Positions 46,451 to 55,986 of a stretch of DNA of 64,000 nucleotides are shown here, in pieces. The notes under the pieces are model-generated. The model made no database searches. It had not been told where the DNA came from and worked only from the letters and a program-made list of their open reading frames with translations. The stretch is from Mobilisporobacter senegalensis. GTDB lineage: Bacteria > Bacillota > Clostridia > Lachnospirales > Lachnospiraceae. Both the position numbers and the translations under genes were made by a program. The stretch is taken from positions 1-64,000 of the forward strand of contig NZ_RJVG01000009.1 in NCBI RefSeq assembly GCF_003752155.1. The letters are read 5' to 3'. The stretch's first letter is position 1, and each line of letters begins with the position of its first letter.

Positions 46451-46773
46451 TATTTTTTCTCCTTTAACTCATTAATTTTTGATGATACGAACTCCCATCT
46501 ATCCCAGAACCTCCCAAGCTCCTCACGCCCTGCATCGTTGAGTGTGAAAAACTTTCGCGGCGGTCCCATATCGGATGGTTTTTTTTCTATGTCCACGAGC
46601 TTATTCTTCTCAAGCCGCACCAAAATGGTGTAAACTGTCCCATCTACAACGTCCGAAAATCCCAGGGCATTCAACCGCCTGGTGATTTCGTAACCGTAGA
46701 TTTCCTCATGGCTGATGATTTCAAGGACACAGCCTTCCAATACACCCTTTAACATTTCTGTGATATTTTCCAA
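46450..46773 (-). CDS. PadR-family transcriptional regulator
   Basis: I prefer the TTG at 46773 (MENITEMLKG), five nt after AGAGGTGG; a GTG at 46782 would lie inside that ribosome site. The 107-residue protein has the PadR winged helix: LKGVLEGCVLEIISHEEIYG, YEITRRLNALGF, GTVYTILVRLEKN and KKFFTLND-like wing. Upstream dyads around 46785-46850 (AGTATCTAGTATTACC, TACTACTACTATATAGTA) are likely operators. It heads PadR-DUF1048-DUF1048, with KTR and the ABC exporter next on the same strand. Confidence 0.88.
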   Translation of the reverse strand: MENITEMLKGVLEGCVLEIISHEEIYGYEITRRLNALGFSDVVDGTVYTILVRLEKNKLVDIEKKPSDMGPPRKFFTLNDAGREELGRFWDRWEFVSSKINELKEKK

Positions 46774-47019
46774 TTTAACCACCTCTCTAGTATCTAGTAT
46801 TACCGATATTCAGTATTACTTACTACTACTATATAGTATCACGTAGTAGTAATGTTGTCAATATACTATTTATGCTTATTTTGTAAATTAAATTTAAATA
46901 ATATAAAAGAAGAAAGCAGTCAGCTTATAGATATTGGGGATGGCAAATAGAAATACTGATATTAATGAATCATTCCATCCAGGTGGAAGGAACGTTTGGA
47001 ATCTAAAAAACTGCAAAAC

Positions 47020-47072
47020 AACAGGAGGCTCGCTCCATAGCTAAAATTTAGCTATGGAGCGAGCCTCCTGTT
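47020..47072 (-). terminator. 53-nt perfect palindrome, terminator of the GH3 gene
   Basis: Two perfect 26-nt arms (AACAGGAGGCTCGCTCC, ATAGCTAAA and complement) flank a single central A. It begins 8 nt past the GH3 stop and is followed on the minus strand by TTTTGCAGTTTTTTAG. It is unusually long and perfect for an intrinsic terminator. Confidence 0.75.
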
Positions 47073-47079
47073 GCCATAA

Positions 47080-48822
47080 CTATTGTATATATTTATTCAG
47101 AAGATCAGTGATCAATTGATTTATATTCTCTATGTCTGCACTGTCAACTTCCTCATCCTTTATACCATACTTTCTTTTTAATTTAATAATTCTTTCCACA
47201 CTTTCATTAATTCTTTGCTCTGAGATTTCTCCTTCTTGAATTGCTTTTTTTAGAGAAGCGAGAATTTTTACAACATTAGTATAGTCATGCCCTACTAAAA
47301 TAATATCGCTCCCTGACTTTACTGATTCTACTGCCGCTTTACCAATATCAAAATGCTCTACAATAGCGCCCATTGTCATGTCATCCGTTATGATTACCCC
47401 AGTAAAATCAAGTTGCTCTCTAAGAATATCTGTAATCACAATCTTTGACATGGAAGCCGGATTATTTTTGTCTAACTCAGGTATTAAGATATGAGCTACC
47501 ATAACAACATCTGCTCCTTGATCAATTGCACGTTCAAACGGAATTAACTCTAGCTTCATAAGTTCTTTCAGTTTTTTATTTACAATTGGGAGTTCCAGAT
47601 GTGAGTCGACTGACGTATCTCCATGCCCGGGAAAATGTTTAATTGTAGGAATTATATTTTGAGACTGTATCCCTCTCATTGTTTGAGTCCCCAGTTCGCT
47701 TACTATATCCGTATTGTTCCCAAAAGATCTATCACCAATCACAGGATTATTAGGATTGCTATTAATATCAAGAACAGGTGCAAAATCAAGATTTAAGCCG
47801 AATTCTTTTAATTCCATACCTAAAAGTGTTCCAATTTTATATGAAAATTCTGGGTTATTTATTTCTCCAATCTGCTTGTTTGAAGGGAAATTAACCAGTT
47901 TGCCCGGTAACCTTGTCACACGTCCTCCCTCTTGGTCAACACCTAGAAATAACGGTAGATTTGAACTATTTTCAGCTTTCATTTGATTGACAAGTTGAAC
48001 TGTTTGTACAGAGTTTTCGAGATTATATTTATAAAAAATAATTCCTCCAACATGGGATTGATTTATTAATTTTTTTGCATCCGTATCCATTGTAGTTCCA
48101 GAAATCCCAGCAAGGATCATCTGCCCAATTTTTTCTTCTAAGTCCATTTTTGAAATCACTTCCGAAATAGATTGATTGTCTTGTTGATTTGGTTCTTTTT
48201 CAATCTGTGCATAGAGTGATGTATGATCTACTTTAGGGTTTGGGTTTTTATCTGTTGGTTTAGGCAAAACCCATAATAAATCAATGGAAGCAGTTGCATG
48301 ATAGACAAGTATGATTTGGTCATAAGTTGAATCCTTATAATATCGAATAGTATCAGGTTCTCCACCAATTTTCTTAATTTCATCTAAAGAAATGGATCGT
48401 ATTTCAGGATTATAAGTCCTGATATCATTAACAATCTGATTGGCATAACCAATGGTGACATGGTGATCCTCATACTCCTCATATCTACCCTTCGCTGTTT
48501 TGGAAATATTATTTGATTCTCCCCACTCTTTATTAACTTCCTTCCATTCTGTATTATCAAGAATAAAGGATATTCCAGGAACCTTACCTTCCTTCGCTAA
48601 TGAAAATGTATGCTTGATTAATTCCTCACGTTTTAAACTCTGGTTATTCTCCGGTTCTAATGGTTCACTACTAACTGGATCAGTAATATTGGGCTCCTCT
48701 TTCACTGGCGTCTTTTCCCCACCTTTTTCTTTAATAACATAGGCACCAATGATCAAGGCTAAAATTAGAAGTAATATTGTAAAAATTAATACTTTAAATC
48801 GAAAAGCTCTTTGTTTACTCAT
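47080..48822 (-). CDS. DUF4309-GH3 fusion: membrane-anchored beta-N-acetylhexosaminidase
   Basis: This 580-residue protein has one N-terminal membrane helix (about 10-30) and a Pro/Glu-rich linker. A DUF4309 domain (about 65-188) has LAKEGKVPGISFILDNTEW, HVTIGYANQIVNDIRTYNPE and GGEPDTIRYY. A GH3 N-terminal domain (about 215-575) has the NagZ signature KHFPGHGDTSVDSH (395-408) and the nucleophile region ITDDMTMGAI. NagZ-like enzymes cut N-acetylglucosamine from muropeptides. Joining to DUF4309, known as a stand-alone wall or spore-related domain, is unusual. It probably acts in cell-wall turnover outside the membrane. Confidence 0.88.
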   Translation of the reverse strand: MSKQRAFRFKVLIFTILLLILALIIGAYVIKEKGGEKTPVKEEPNITDPVSSEPLEPENNQSLKREELIKHTFSLAKEGKVPGISFILDNTEWKEVNKEWGESNNISKTAKGRYEEYEDHHVTIGYANQIVNDIRTYNPEIRSISLDEIKKIGGEPDTIRYYKDSTYDQIILVYHATASIDLLWVLPKPTDKNPNPKVDHTSLYAQIEKEPNQQDNQSISEVISKMDLEEKIGQMILAGISGTTMDTDAKKLINQSHVGGIIFYKYNLENSVQTVQLVNQMKAENSSNLPLFLGVDQEGGRVTRLPGKLVNFPSNKQIGEINNPEFSYKIGTLLGMELKEFGLNLDFAPVLDINSNPNNPVIGDRSFGNNTDIVSELGTQTMRGIQSQNIIPTIKHFPGHGDTSVDSHLELPIVNKKLKELMKLELIPFERAIDQGADVVMVAHILIPELDKNNPASMSKIVITDILREQLDFTGVIITDDMTMGAIVEHFDIGKAAVESVKSGSDIILVGHDYTNVVKILASLKKAIQEGEISEQRINESVERIIKLKRKYGIKDEEVDSADIENINQLITDLLNKYIQ

Positions 48823-49243
48823 TTTCTTTCTCCATTTTATGATACTGTATTTAATATTTCTAGTATTTAGTATTTATCATCTTTTCATTCTTTTGATAAA
48901 ATGTTTCCATGGCACTCTTATAATCATTTGCGTTTGTGAAACCAAAAACTGCCCCCTCGAGCTGATATGAGGAGAAAATTGATTCCTTCAAATATTGTAG
49001 ACAAATCATCCGAAAAAAGCTATAGGAAAAATGATCTGCGCCTACAAGAACCAGAGCCCAACCATGTGCAAATCTATTCCCTCATGGGCACTTCCATTTA
49101 TCTCCATGCATATGTGTGCTATACTAAATTAGGGAGCATACAATATAAAATAATGACTATACTCTGTTGTCAGGCGAAAATTCTATGTTTCGTCTCATCA
49201 AATAATGCTCATAGAAACAAAAATATGAAAGGAGTTATGAACT
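48823..49243 (+). other. Intergenic stretch without supported gene
   Basis: This stretch of about 420 nt lies between the divergent GH3 and lipoprotein genes. The plus frame here has no ribosome site and no family pattern. The last 20 nt hold AAAGGAG for the lipoprotein start. Nothing else was recognised. Confidence 0.5.
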
Positions 49244-49744
49244 ATGGGATCCAGAAAAAGTTTAACTTTAATCCTCTCACTTGCCTTTGTTCTGTTTATA
49301 CTAAGTGGCTGTCAAAATCAAAATAAGCATGACAGCACAGAGATTCAGGATAATCAAGGCGAATCTGATAATGTAGCAATTAAGGAAATAGGTTATATTT
49401 ATAACTTTAATACGAAAGATATGAATTTTGATTTTGACTCAATTGAATGGATAACAGTAGATAATCCAGACCGGATCAAAGATCTTAAACTTGACATAGA
49501 TACTGATTTGACGAATGGTTTTTATATAAACAATCCCGAAACAGACACAAGAAATTATAGTATTAGGGATAATGCAGTGTATGAGATTATTGATTGGAAC
49601 AATAGTGATTACGGAAAACCTACTAAGGTTAGTTTGGATGATTTTATTACTCATTTAGACTCATTTATTGACTATACACCACCATTTTGGATTGTGTCAG
49701 AGGGAGATGAGGTAATTAGTATATCAGAACAATATACTCCTTAA
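49244..49744 (+). CDS. Hypothetical lipoprotein
   Basis: This 166-residue protein has a signal peptide (SLTLILSLAFVLFILSGC) whose LSGC is a lipobox. The mature part is acidic and hydrophilic, with EIGYIYNFNTKDMNFDFDSI and PPFWIVSEGDEVISISEQY. AAAGGAGTTATGAACT precedes the start. No known family was recognised; it is probably an exported substrate-binding or signalling lipoprotein. Confidence 0.75.
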   Translation: MGSRKSLTLILSLAFVLFILSGCQNQNKHDSTEIQDNQGESDNVAIKEIGYIYNFNTKDMNFDFDSIEWITVDNPDRIKDLKLDIDTDLTNGFYINNPETDTRNYSIRDNAVYEIIDWNNSDYGKPTKVSLDDFITHLDSFIDYTPPFWIVSEGDEVISISEQYTP

Positions 49745-49988
49745 CAAGCATAATAAGCATTTTGTCAGAGACTGCCTCACAATCTATGTAAATGCCAGGC
49801 ATGTCACGAAGGGTGTGTGCAAAAATCTCTATAAAATAAGGGATTCCCAACACCAAACTCCCCCTCATATTTATTTGAAAGGCATCAAGGCTTGAAATCC
49901 CTTTATTTTTCAGTTTTTCTATTCTTCTATTTTTCAATTTGTGACATCAATATTACCATCTCCACATGGGTAATAGCATAAGGACGGG

Positions 49989-50078
49989 TTATAATTTTTT
50001 ATAGATTCTCATTGCAAAGATATAAGCAACAACTATTATTGCTATACACCAGGCAAGGGCAACCCAGATATCATATCT
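49989..50078 (-). pseudogene. Tail of an ABC-2 permease (duplicate of the one at 43893)
   Basis: The frame reads DIWVALAWCIAIIVVAYIFA with MRIYKKL and a stop, nearly identical to the last 27 codons of the intact permease. Sequence past the stop (ATCTCCAC-TGGG) is also shared with 43850-43890. The rest of the gene is absent: the fragment abuts the stop of the FtsX permease gene in the same frame. It records a duplication followed by deletion. Confidence 0.8.
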
Positions 50079-50081
50079 GCA

Positions 50082-52286
50082 TTAAGCCATGGTGTCATTT
50101 TGCAATGCCTCACTTAAATCGCACTGCAGAAGACGCTTCCCTCCAATATAATAAGCCAGCGCAATAAAGCCAAAAATGACCAGACTGAAACTTAAAATCG
50201 ATACCACCGGAAACTCTGGTAGAACTTCCATCAATTTTAAATGACTCGCCTTAGTTGCAAATACTTCAAATGCCCCAATAAGGGGAAGTGTGATCAGAAG
50301 TGGACGTCCTGCGATAACCAGTGCTTCAACAGAAAACATTTTACGCATACCCGCCGGCGTCAGTCCAACGGACATATACTGGGCAAATTCCCGTTTCCTC
50401 TGATGCAGGAAACCAAGCGTATTGGAAAACACATTGGCAATTCCAATAAGTGCGAGCAAGAAACAAAATGAACCAAGAATCAGTTTATAACCATTTATCA
50501 TTTTATTATTAGTAATTTTCTCCTGAATCCGATTCTCGCTTTCTATTTCATATGTTTCTCCAACGAGCTGGGATATGTTTTCTTCCAATTCATTCAATTC
50601 TGCAAGTGTAACCCCATCTCTGGCCAGTATTCGAACATAGATATCAGTTTCAGTACCTTCTACCTGTCCCGATATTTTTTCCCATAAAGACAATGGAATA
50701 AACTGTACCAATGTGTAATTATCGTATTCCTCCCGCAAAACCGGAACTTGCCGGGTAAAGGCAAACACAGGGATTTCTACTGCTCCTTGCTCCTTTTCTG
50801 TCTTCTGTAAGATAATTGTTTCCCTGTTTTCCTTCACATAGGGAATGTATTTTTTATACCGGAAATTGCTGTTTATACTGTCCCATATTTGGTTCAAAAT
50901 AACCGTTCCATCCAGCCGGGATGCTATGCCGATTTGTTCACAATACTCTTTAAACGCCTCATCATCCATTATAACGACAGGAGCCTTTACCAGCCATGGA
51001 CCATCATTACTCTTAGACACAAAAGACCCTGCAACCGCCCCCAAACCGCCGAGCGCAGATAACTCATCACTTTGCCATTCCTCTGAAACAGAAATTGCAG
51101 ATGCCGCCTTTTGATACACAATTACATCCTGCACTCCTTCCAGTTCACGCAACTTCTCTGTCAGGTAAAAATCCTCTATCTTTGTATCCTTTATGGTCAC
51201 CATCTCATCCCATACATCCTGATATTTTTCAAAATAAGTATGTCTTGTACTAATATCTGTAAGAGCAAAAAAGCATAGCATCATTGTAAAGCCTAAAAAA
51301 GAAAGTGTCAGAGATAATGAAGCGGTACGTAATGCCTTTCGCTGTGCTTTCAATGCATTTCCTGCCAATTCCCCTTCCATTCCGAACAATCGGAACAGTA
51401 TTTGGGGATTTCTTTTTCTTTTCAGTGATAATACATCTGTACCTCGAATGGCTTCAAGGGGCGTTAGTCTGCTTAATTTTCTCGCCGGCATCCATGCAGA
51501 AAAGAGTACCGTCAATACAGAGACCGAAATAGTAATCATAAATATAAGTGGATGATATTGAAAAACAGCCTCATGCCGTTCAACAACATCCTCTGCGATA
51601 AGATTTGCCGCCCACATCGCACCAGCACTAGAAATAATCCCCAGAAAACTGCCAAGTAAAATCGGCACGGTACACAGTACGGCAGCTTCCTGCATCAGAC
51701 AAGTCCGAATTTGTTTCGGTGTAGCTCCGATACTGGAAAAAATACCGAATTGATGAATTCTTGCACGCATAGACACTGCAAAGGAATTTCGAATGATTAA
51801 AACCAGGGAAAACGAAACTATAGCCAACACTGCCAGATAAAATGTCATCAACAATGGCGGTTCCTTATCCTGAGGATCATGAATTAAGTATCTGGACAAA
51901 AGAAGCAAATGGTATGAGACTGCATCTTCCTCTAATCCCAGTTTGTCTACAATCAGAGGCATATCCCGAAAAATTGTCCTCATATCATGAAAGTAAACAT
52001 CAACTGCTATTTTCTGCTCTCGGGACAATTTTTCATTGGCAACAATCTTTTCCACATTAGCAAAATTCCGAATTACGTCTAACTCTTCCTCGCCTATGTC
52101 TCCCATAATTCGTCCCTGCCAATCCCCTTCCTCTAAAATAATCTGTTCGACTTCATATGTCCAGGAATTGTAAAACACACTACACAGAAAAGACAGAAAC
52201 AGAGTAGAGATAAGAGCGGCTACCATAATTGATACGCTGGATGCACGATTGTTCTTAATATAATTTGCTGAATAATCCTTCCACAT
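50082..52286 (-). CDS. FtsX-like ABC transporter permease (BceB-like)
   Basis: I start at MWKDYSANYIKNNRASS (52286), behind GGAGGTGAGAGCGAT; the longer frame overlaps the ATPase gene. The 734-residue protein has about ten helices in a four-six-like layout with two FtsX domains (FSLVLIIRNSFAVSMRARIH, IGATPKQIRTCLMQEAA and a second near the end, MSVGLTPAGMRKMFSVEAL), separated by a large extracytoplasmic domain. It goes with the ATPase and two-component system encoded upstream, as in peptide-antibiotic sensing and detoxification modules. Confidence 0.85.
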   Translation of the reverse strand: MWKDYSANYIKNNRASSVSIMVAALISTLFLSFLCSVFYNSWTYEVEQIILEEGDWQGRIMGDIGEEELDVIRNFANVEKIVANEKLSREQKIAVDVYFHDMRTIFRDMPLIVDKLGLEEDAVSYHLLLLSRYLIHDPQDKEPPLLMTFYLAVLAIVSFSLVLIIRNSFAVSMRARIHQFGIFSSIGATPKQIRTCLMQEAAVLCTVPILLGSFLGIISSAGAMWAANLIAEDVVERHEAVFQYHPLIFMITISVSVLTVLFSAWMPARKLSRLTPLEAIRGTDVLSLKRKRNPQILFRLFGMEGELAGNALKAQRKALRTASLSLTLSFLGFTMMLCFFALTDISTRHTYFEKYQDVWDEMVTIKDTKIEDFYLTEKLRELEGVQDVIVYQKAASAISVSEEWQSDELSALGGLGAVAGSFVSKSNDGPWLVKAPVVIMDDEAFKEYCEQIGIASRLDGTVILNQIWDSINSNFRYKKYIPYVKENRETIILQKTEKEQGAVEIPVFAFTRQVPVLREEYDNYTLVQFIPLSLWEKISGQVEGTETDIYVRILARDGVTLAELNELEENISQLVGETYEIESENRIQEKITNNKMINGYKLILGSFCFLLALIGIANVFSNTLGFLHQRKREFAQYMSVGLTPAGMRKMFSVEALVIAGRPLLITLPLIGAFEVFATKASHLKLMEVLPEFPVVSILSFSLVIFGFIALAYYIGGKRLLQCDLSEALQNDTMA

Positions 52287-52293
52287 ATCGCTC

Positions 52294-52974
52294 TCACCTC
52301 CGCTTCTGGTCGCTGATAATCTGCCCATCCTCGATGGTTACAATACGATCTGCCTCCAATGCAATCTTTTCATCATGGGTGATTAGTAAGATTGTCTGTT
52401 TCAGGTTACGGTTGGACAGTTTTAAAAGGTCAATAATCTCCTTGGAATTTTTCTGATCAAGGTTTCCAGTCGGCTCGTCAGCAAGTAAAAGTGCAGGACG
52501 ATAAATCAAAGAACGGGCAATCGCAACACGCTGCTGCTGTCCTCCAGAAAGCTGGTGTGGCAAAGCCTCCAGTTTATCACCAATCCCTAAAATGCCTATA
52601 ATATTCTCAAAATACTCTTTGTCCGGCTTTCTTTTATCCAGAAGCATGGGTATAAGAATATTCTTTCTTACCGTCAAAGTAGGAATTAAATTATAAAATT
52701 GATAAACTAATCCAACCTTTCTTCTTCTAAAAATAGCAGAATCGGTAGCATTCAGCTTTCCAATATCAACGCCATCTACAATTACCTTCCCTTTTGTCGC
52801 CTTATCAACACTGCCCAAAATATGCAGAAGGGTTGATTTGCCGGAACCCGATGCTCCAATGACAGCCACAAATTCCCCCTTCTCAACAGAAAGGTCAATA
52901 CCATTCAGTGCGGCAACCTGATTGCTGCCTTTTCCAAATACTTTTTCTATATCACTACATTTCAGTATTTCCAT
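52294..52974 (-). CDS. ABC transporter ATP-binding protein (BceA/MacB/LolD type)
   Basis: This 226-residue ATPase has Walker A GASGSGKST, Q-loop LVYQFYNLIPTLTV, signature LSGGQQQRVAIARSLI, Walker B LLLADEPTGNLDQKN and H-loop ITHDEKIA. It lies 8 nt before the FtsX permease start. Confidence 0.92.
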   Translation of the reverse strand: MEILKCSDIEKVFGKGSNQVAALNGIDLSVEKGEFVAVIGASGSGKSTLLHILGSVDKATKGKVIVDGVDIGKLNATDSAIFRRRKVGLVYQFYNLIPTLTVRKNILIPMLLDKRKPDKEYFENIIGILGIGDKLEALPHQLSGGQQQRVAIARSLIYRPALLLADEPTGNLDQKNSKEIIDLLKLSNRNLKQTILLITHDEKIALEADRIVTIEDGQIISDQKRR

Positions 52975-53043
52975 TCCAAACCTCCTATGATATTTTTCTA
53001 TTCATATTTGAACGATTTCATCATAGCATAATAAAGTGACATC

Positions 53044-54225
53044 TTAGTGACTATAAATACGAATTTCAAAGCAAGCACCTCCATTGGGCAAGTTTATGGC
53101 ACTAATCATGCCATTCTGCATTTCAATAATTGCCTTTGCAAGAGGAAGCCCTATTCCAATACCATCTTTTGTATTCTTCCCACGATAGAAACGTTCAAAA
53201 ATATGAGGGATATCCTCTCTTGTAAATCCCTGTCCTTCATCCCATATTCGTATTTGTAAATACAGAGGATTTTTCTCATAGGCACAGTGGACCGTAGTTC
53301 CCGTTGGAGTATGCTCCATACAGTTTTTCAAAAGGTTCATAATTGCTTCCATTGTCCAATCCAAATCTGCAATAATCTCAGCTTCACCCATTTCTGGAAT
53401 GTCAACTGAAACCCCTGCCTGTGTAAACAGTTCCTGCAAATTATCGGCAGCCAGCGTAAGAACAGTGAACACATCGACTTTCTCCCATTCTAACGTAAGT
53501 GTCCCTGCATCAATACGTGATAATAACAGCAATGCTTCTTCAAGATGTGTAAGCCTATTTAACTGTTTTTGTATTTGCACCAGGTATTCCTGGGAAGGAC
53601 GTTCTTTCATCATTTGGGTAGAAAGAGAAATTGCAGTAATCGGTGTTTTGAGTTGATGAGCAATATTAGAGAGATTATCCGCAAAATTGTTTTTTGCTTC
53701 CAACGCAGCATCTCTTGTCTGGTATAGGGTGGTTACTGTTTTGTACATCTCATCCTCTAGTCTGGAAAAATCGTCTTCGGAGACCTCCAGAAGCAAACCA
53801 GGACCTCCGGTATTTACTTTTTCCAGATAATTGGTCAAAGCCTCTATACGAGAAATTTCTTTTCTGTGCCAATACCAAAAGGCACCCATAACGAGAAAGG
53901 CACCTATAACGAAACCAATTCCGATGAAGTAAATGATATTTCTTTGTAACGGCTCTAAAAAATCCGATTGCTGATACCCATAAGACAATAGGATATTTTC
54001 CCCCGATTGTACTGCTGATGAATTTTTGTATTCTTTTATAGTGTTCAATACGGTCTCCGTTGCCTCTGGCTGTTTCTGCACAATTTCCTGGCAGGCACTT
54101 CCCAATATCTGAAATTGTGCATGACCATAATAGTTTGTCAGGAGTACTGCTGTAAGAGAAGCTGAAAGCAAACTGGCAGCCAGCACAAACAGCATTGTCA
54201 TTCTTATATTCTTTTTCCCGTTCAT
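53044..54225 (-). CDS. Sensor histidine kinase of the FtsX transporter module
   Basis: This 393-residue protein has two helices (about 5-28 and 95-117) with an extracytoplasmic segment between them. The HisKA box is NLSNIAHQLKTPITAISLST, followed by an HATPase domain with NLLKNCMEHTP, DEGQGFTREDIPHIFERFYR and GIGIGLPLAKAII. Its start overlaps the regulator stop by 4 nt (ATGA). Confidence 0.9.
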   Translation of the reverse strand: MNGKKNIRMTMLFVLAASLLSASLTAVLLTNYYGHAQFQILGSACQEIVQKQPEATETVLNTIKEYKNSSAVQSGENILLSYGYQQSDFLEPLQRNIIYFIGIGFVIGAFLVMGAFWYWHRKEISRIEALTNYLEKVNTGGPGLLLEVSEDDFSRLEDEMYKTVTTLYQTRDAALEAKNNFADNLSNIAHQLKTPITAISLSTQMMKERPSQEYLVQIQKQLNRLTHLEEALLLLSRIDAGTLTLEWEKVDVFTVLTLAADNLQELFTQAGVSVDIPEMGEAEIIADLDWTMEAIMNLLKNCMEHTPTGTTVHCAYEKNPLYLQIRIWDEGQGFTREDIPHIFERFYRGKNTKDGIGIGLPLAKAIIEMQNGMISAINLPNGGACFEIRIYSH

Positions 54226-54893
54226 ACTGAATCCTCCATACGATAACCAAAACTTCGTATCGTTTTCAAACAGGAGGGTTGATTTAATTTTTCCCGTATA
54301 CGCTTCATCGTAACAGTCAGCGTATTGTTATTCACATAATTTCCATTATTATCCCATATCTGTTCTAGAAGTCTCTCTCTTGTGACTGTTTTCCCTTTGT
54401 TTATCATCAAAAGCAAAAGAAGCTGATATTCCGCCTGACTTAAATTGATTTCTTTCCCACCGCAAAAAACCATCATGCGACTCTGATCAAGAGAGATACT
54501 ACCACAAGAAAGGTATTTTTCTGACACATTTCCTGCCCTGCGGAGCAATGCCTGAATACGCGAGTATAAAACTTCAAGTTCAAATGGTTTTACTATATAA
54601 TCATCCGCACCATTCTGGAAGCCTAAAACAATATCACGGGTATCATCCCGAACTGTCAGAAAAACGATTGGTAACTCTCTCCACTTGGAACGTATCCATT
54701 TGCAAAGCATATTTCCCTGTCCATCGGGCATATTCCAATCCACCAAAACTATCCCTGGTACGTGTTTCTGTAAAGCGTCCTTGGCATCTGCAATCGTTGG
54801 CAATATAGAAACACTACAATTCTTGCCTTCCAAATACTCTTTGACAACTTGCGCTATATTCTCATCATCCTCAATATAGTAAATCTCAATCAC
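54222..54893 (-). CDS. OmpR-family response regulator
   Basis: I choose the GTG at 54893 (MIEIYYIEDDENIA), five nt after GGAGGTGG. The 223-residue protein has acidic pair EDD, phosphoacceptor in IVLVDWNMPDGQG, KPFELEVLYSRIQALLRR and a winged helix with LSQAEYQLLLLLMINKGKTV and SFGYRME. With the kinase, ATPase and permease it makes a complete sensing and export module. Confidence 0.9.
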   Translation of the reverse strand: MIEIYYIEDDENIAQVVKEYLEGKNCSVSILPTIADAKDALQKHVPGIVLVDWNMPDGQGNMLCKWIRSKWRELPIVFLTVRDDTRDIVLGFQNGADDYIVKPFELEVLYSRIQALLRRAGNVSEKYLSCGSISLDQSRMMVFCGGKEINLSQAEYQLLLLLMINKGKTVTRERLLEQIWDNNGNYVNNNTLTVTMKRIREKLNQPSCLKTIRSFGYRMEDSV

Positions 54894-54937
54894 TTTGACC
54901 ACCTCCGTTAAAAACATTATATTTTCACCGAAATATA

Positions 54938-55495
54938 TTACTTCTTTGCATGCTTTTTATTAAGCTTTAAAACAATATTTTTCGGTTCTGCAGCAGTTTG
55001 AAAAACTGTTACTGCAACACTTGCTTTTTCTTTTAGTGTTAAGTTCACATATGCAGTCTTAGAATTGATTTGTTCTATAATATTTTTCAAGTCATTCAAA
55101 TCTAAAAGGTTTACAGCCAGACTAAAAAAGCTTTTTCGGCGTCCATCATTATAGTTTGCGAGCAGATGTTTTAGTATCTCGGCTTTTTCTATTAATTCAG
55201 AATTGTATTGTTCTGTACCTATTTTCTGGGCTTTTTTCATATCTTTAATCTGATTGCGGTGGGTAATAAAAGAGTCAAATTCATCTATATCTTTGTATTT
55301 TGCACAAGGATATTCATTGCATAGATAACAGTATTCAATGTCTCCGTGCTGTAAACTGCACTTGGCAATAGAACAGCCTTGATTACCTCCACCTCCACCA
55401 CAACCGGGGCAGTAATTATCCAATTTCATAGTACAAAGTTCGCAATTTAAACCACATAACGAAAACATTAGGTCTTTTCTTTGAAAGTTTTTCAT
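54938..55495 (-). CDS. DUF3795 zinc-knuckle protein
   Basis: I start at MKNFQRKDLM (55495), behind ATAAGGAGGATAAGT. The 185-residue protein has a Cys-rich N-terminal half: MFSLCGLNCELCTMKLDNYC, then PGCGGGGGNQGC, SIAKCSLQHG and CYLCNEYPCAKY, as in DUF3795. The C-terminal half is helical and Lys-rich. It probably binds zinc or an Fe-S cluster. Function unknown. Confidence 0.82.
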   Translation of the reverse strand: MKNFQRKDLMFSLCGLNCELCTMKLDNYCPGCGGGGGNQGCSIAKCSLQHGDIEYCYLCNEYPCAKYKDIDEFDSFITHRNQIKDMKKAQKIGTEQYNSELIEKAEILKHLLANYNDGRRKSFFSLAVNLLDLNDLKNIIEQINSKTAYVNLTLKEKASVAVTVFQTAAEPKNIVLKLNKKHAKK

Positions 55496-55606
55496 ACTTA
55501 TCCTCCTTATATGGGATATAGAAATTATGTTGATAAATATACTGATATAGAAAAAATGGGATTCATTATACACGATTTTCAAATACTGGTTCAATATACT
55601 CTTTAA

Positions 55607-55765
55607 TCAATTTGATTCTATCCTTCGCATATGGTATATATATTCTTTATCATTAATGATCCACCACGGGTAACCATACGACAGCTTATACTGGTTGCAT
55701 CTGCTATGTTCCTGAACTTTATGAATTCTTCGTATGTACTCATTCTGACACTTCTGATTTGCCAT
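55607..55765 (-). CDS. Small ORF of 52 aa, possible AraC-type N-terminal remnant
   Basis: The ATG at 55765 is preceded by GGAGGGAGTCAT. The product begins MANQKCQNEYIRRIHKVQEH. The block NEYIRRIHKVQ resembles the opening of GyrI/AraC regulators (NxEYIxRINKVxDYIE), after which the sequence diverges and ends in RRIESN. Either a real small protein or the start of a lost regulator. The ribosome site argues for expression. Confidence 0.35.
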   Translation of the reverse strand: MANQKCQNEYIRRIHKVQEHSRCNQYKLSYGYPWWIINDKEYIYHMRRIESN

Positions 55766-55950
55766 ATGACTCCCTCCTGTTCCTGTTAATCCCAGTATAA
55801 CAGAAATGCTAATTCTTTACGAATTAATCTTAATTTACCAGCCTTTTAATCTACATTCTTTTATATCATCCATCCTGTCTCATTCAACTTTTCCAAAATA
55901 GCCATTATATAATATAATCCCGTCAACGCCAGCCCACCTCAAAAAATTTA

Positions 55951-55986
55951 CCCCTCGATATGTTCCCACAAACACATACCGAGGGG
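55951..55986 (-). terminator. Intrinsic terminator of the nitroreductase-ferredoxin transcript
   Basis: CCCCTCG-ATATGT and ACATAC-CGAGGGG form a stem with a 9-11 nt loop. On the minus strand it is followed by TAAATTTTTTG. It is about 190 nt past the nitroreductase stop. The surrounding 55766-56174 stretch shows no other gene. Confidence 0.65.

Noticed and set aside
48967-49326. 119-codon plus ORF overlapping the lipoprotein start
   Set aside because: Runs out of frame over the lipoprotein signal peptide; no ribosome site or family.
49716-49937. 73-codon minus ORF in the gap between the lipoprotein and the permease remnant
   Set aside because: No ribosome site, overlaps the lipoprotein end, and shows no family pattern.
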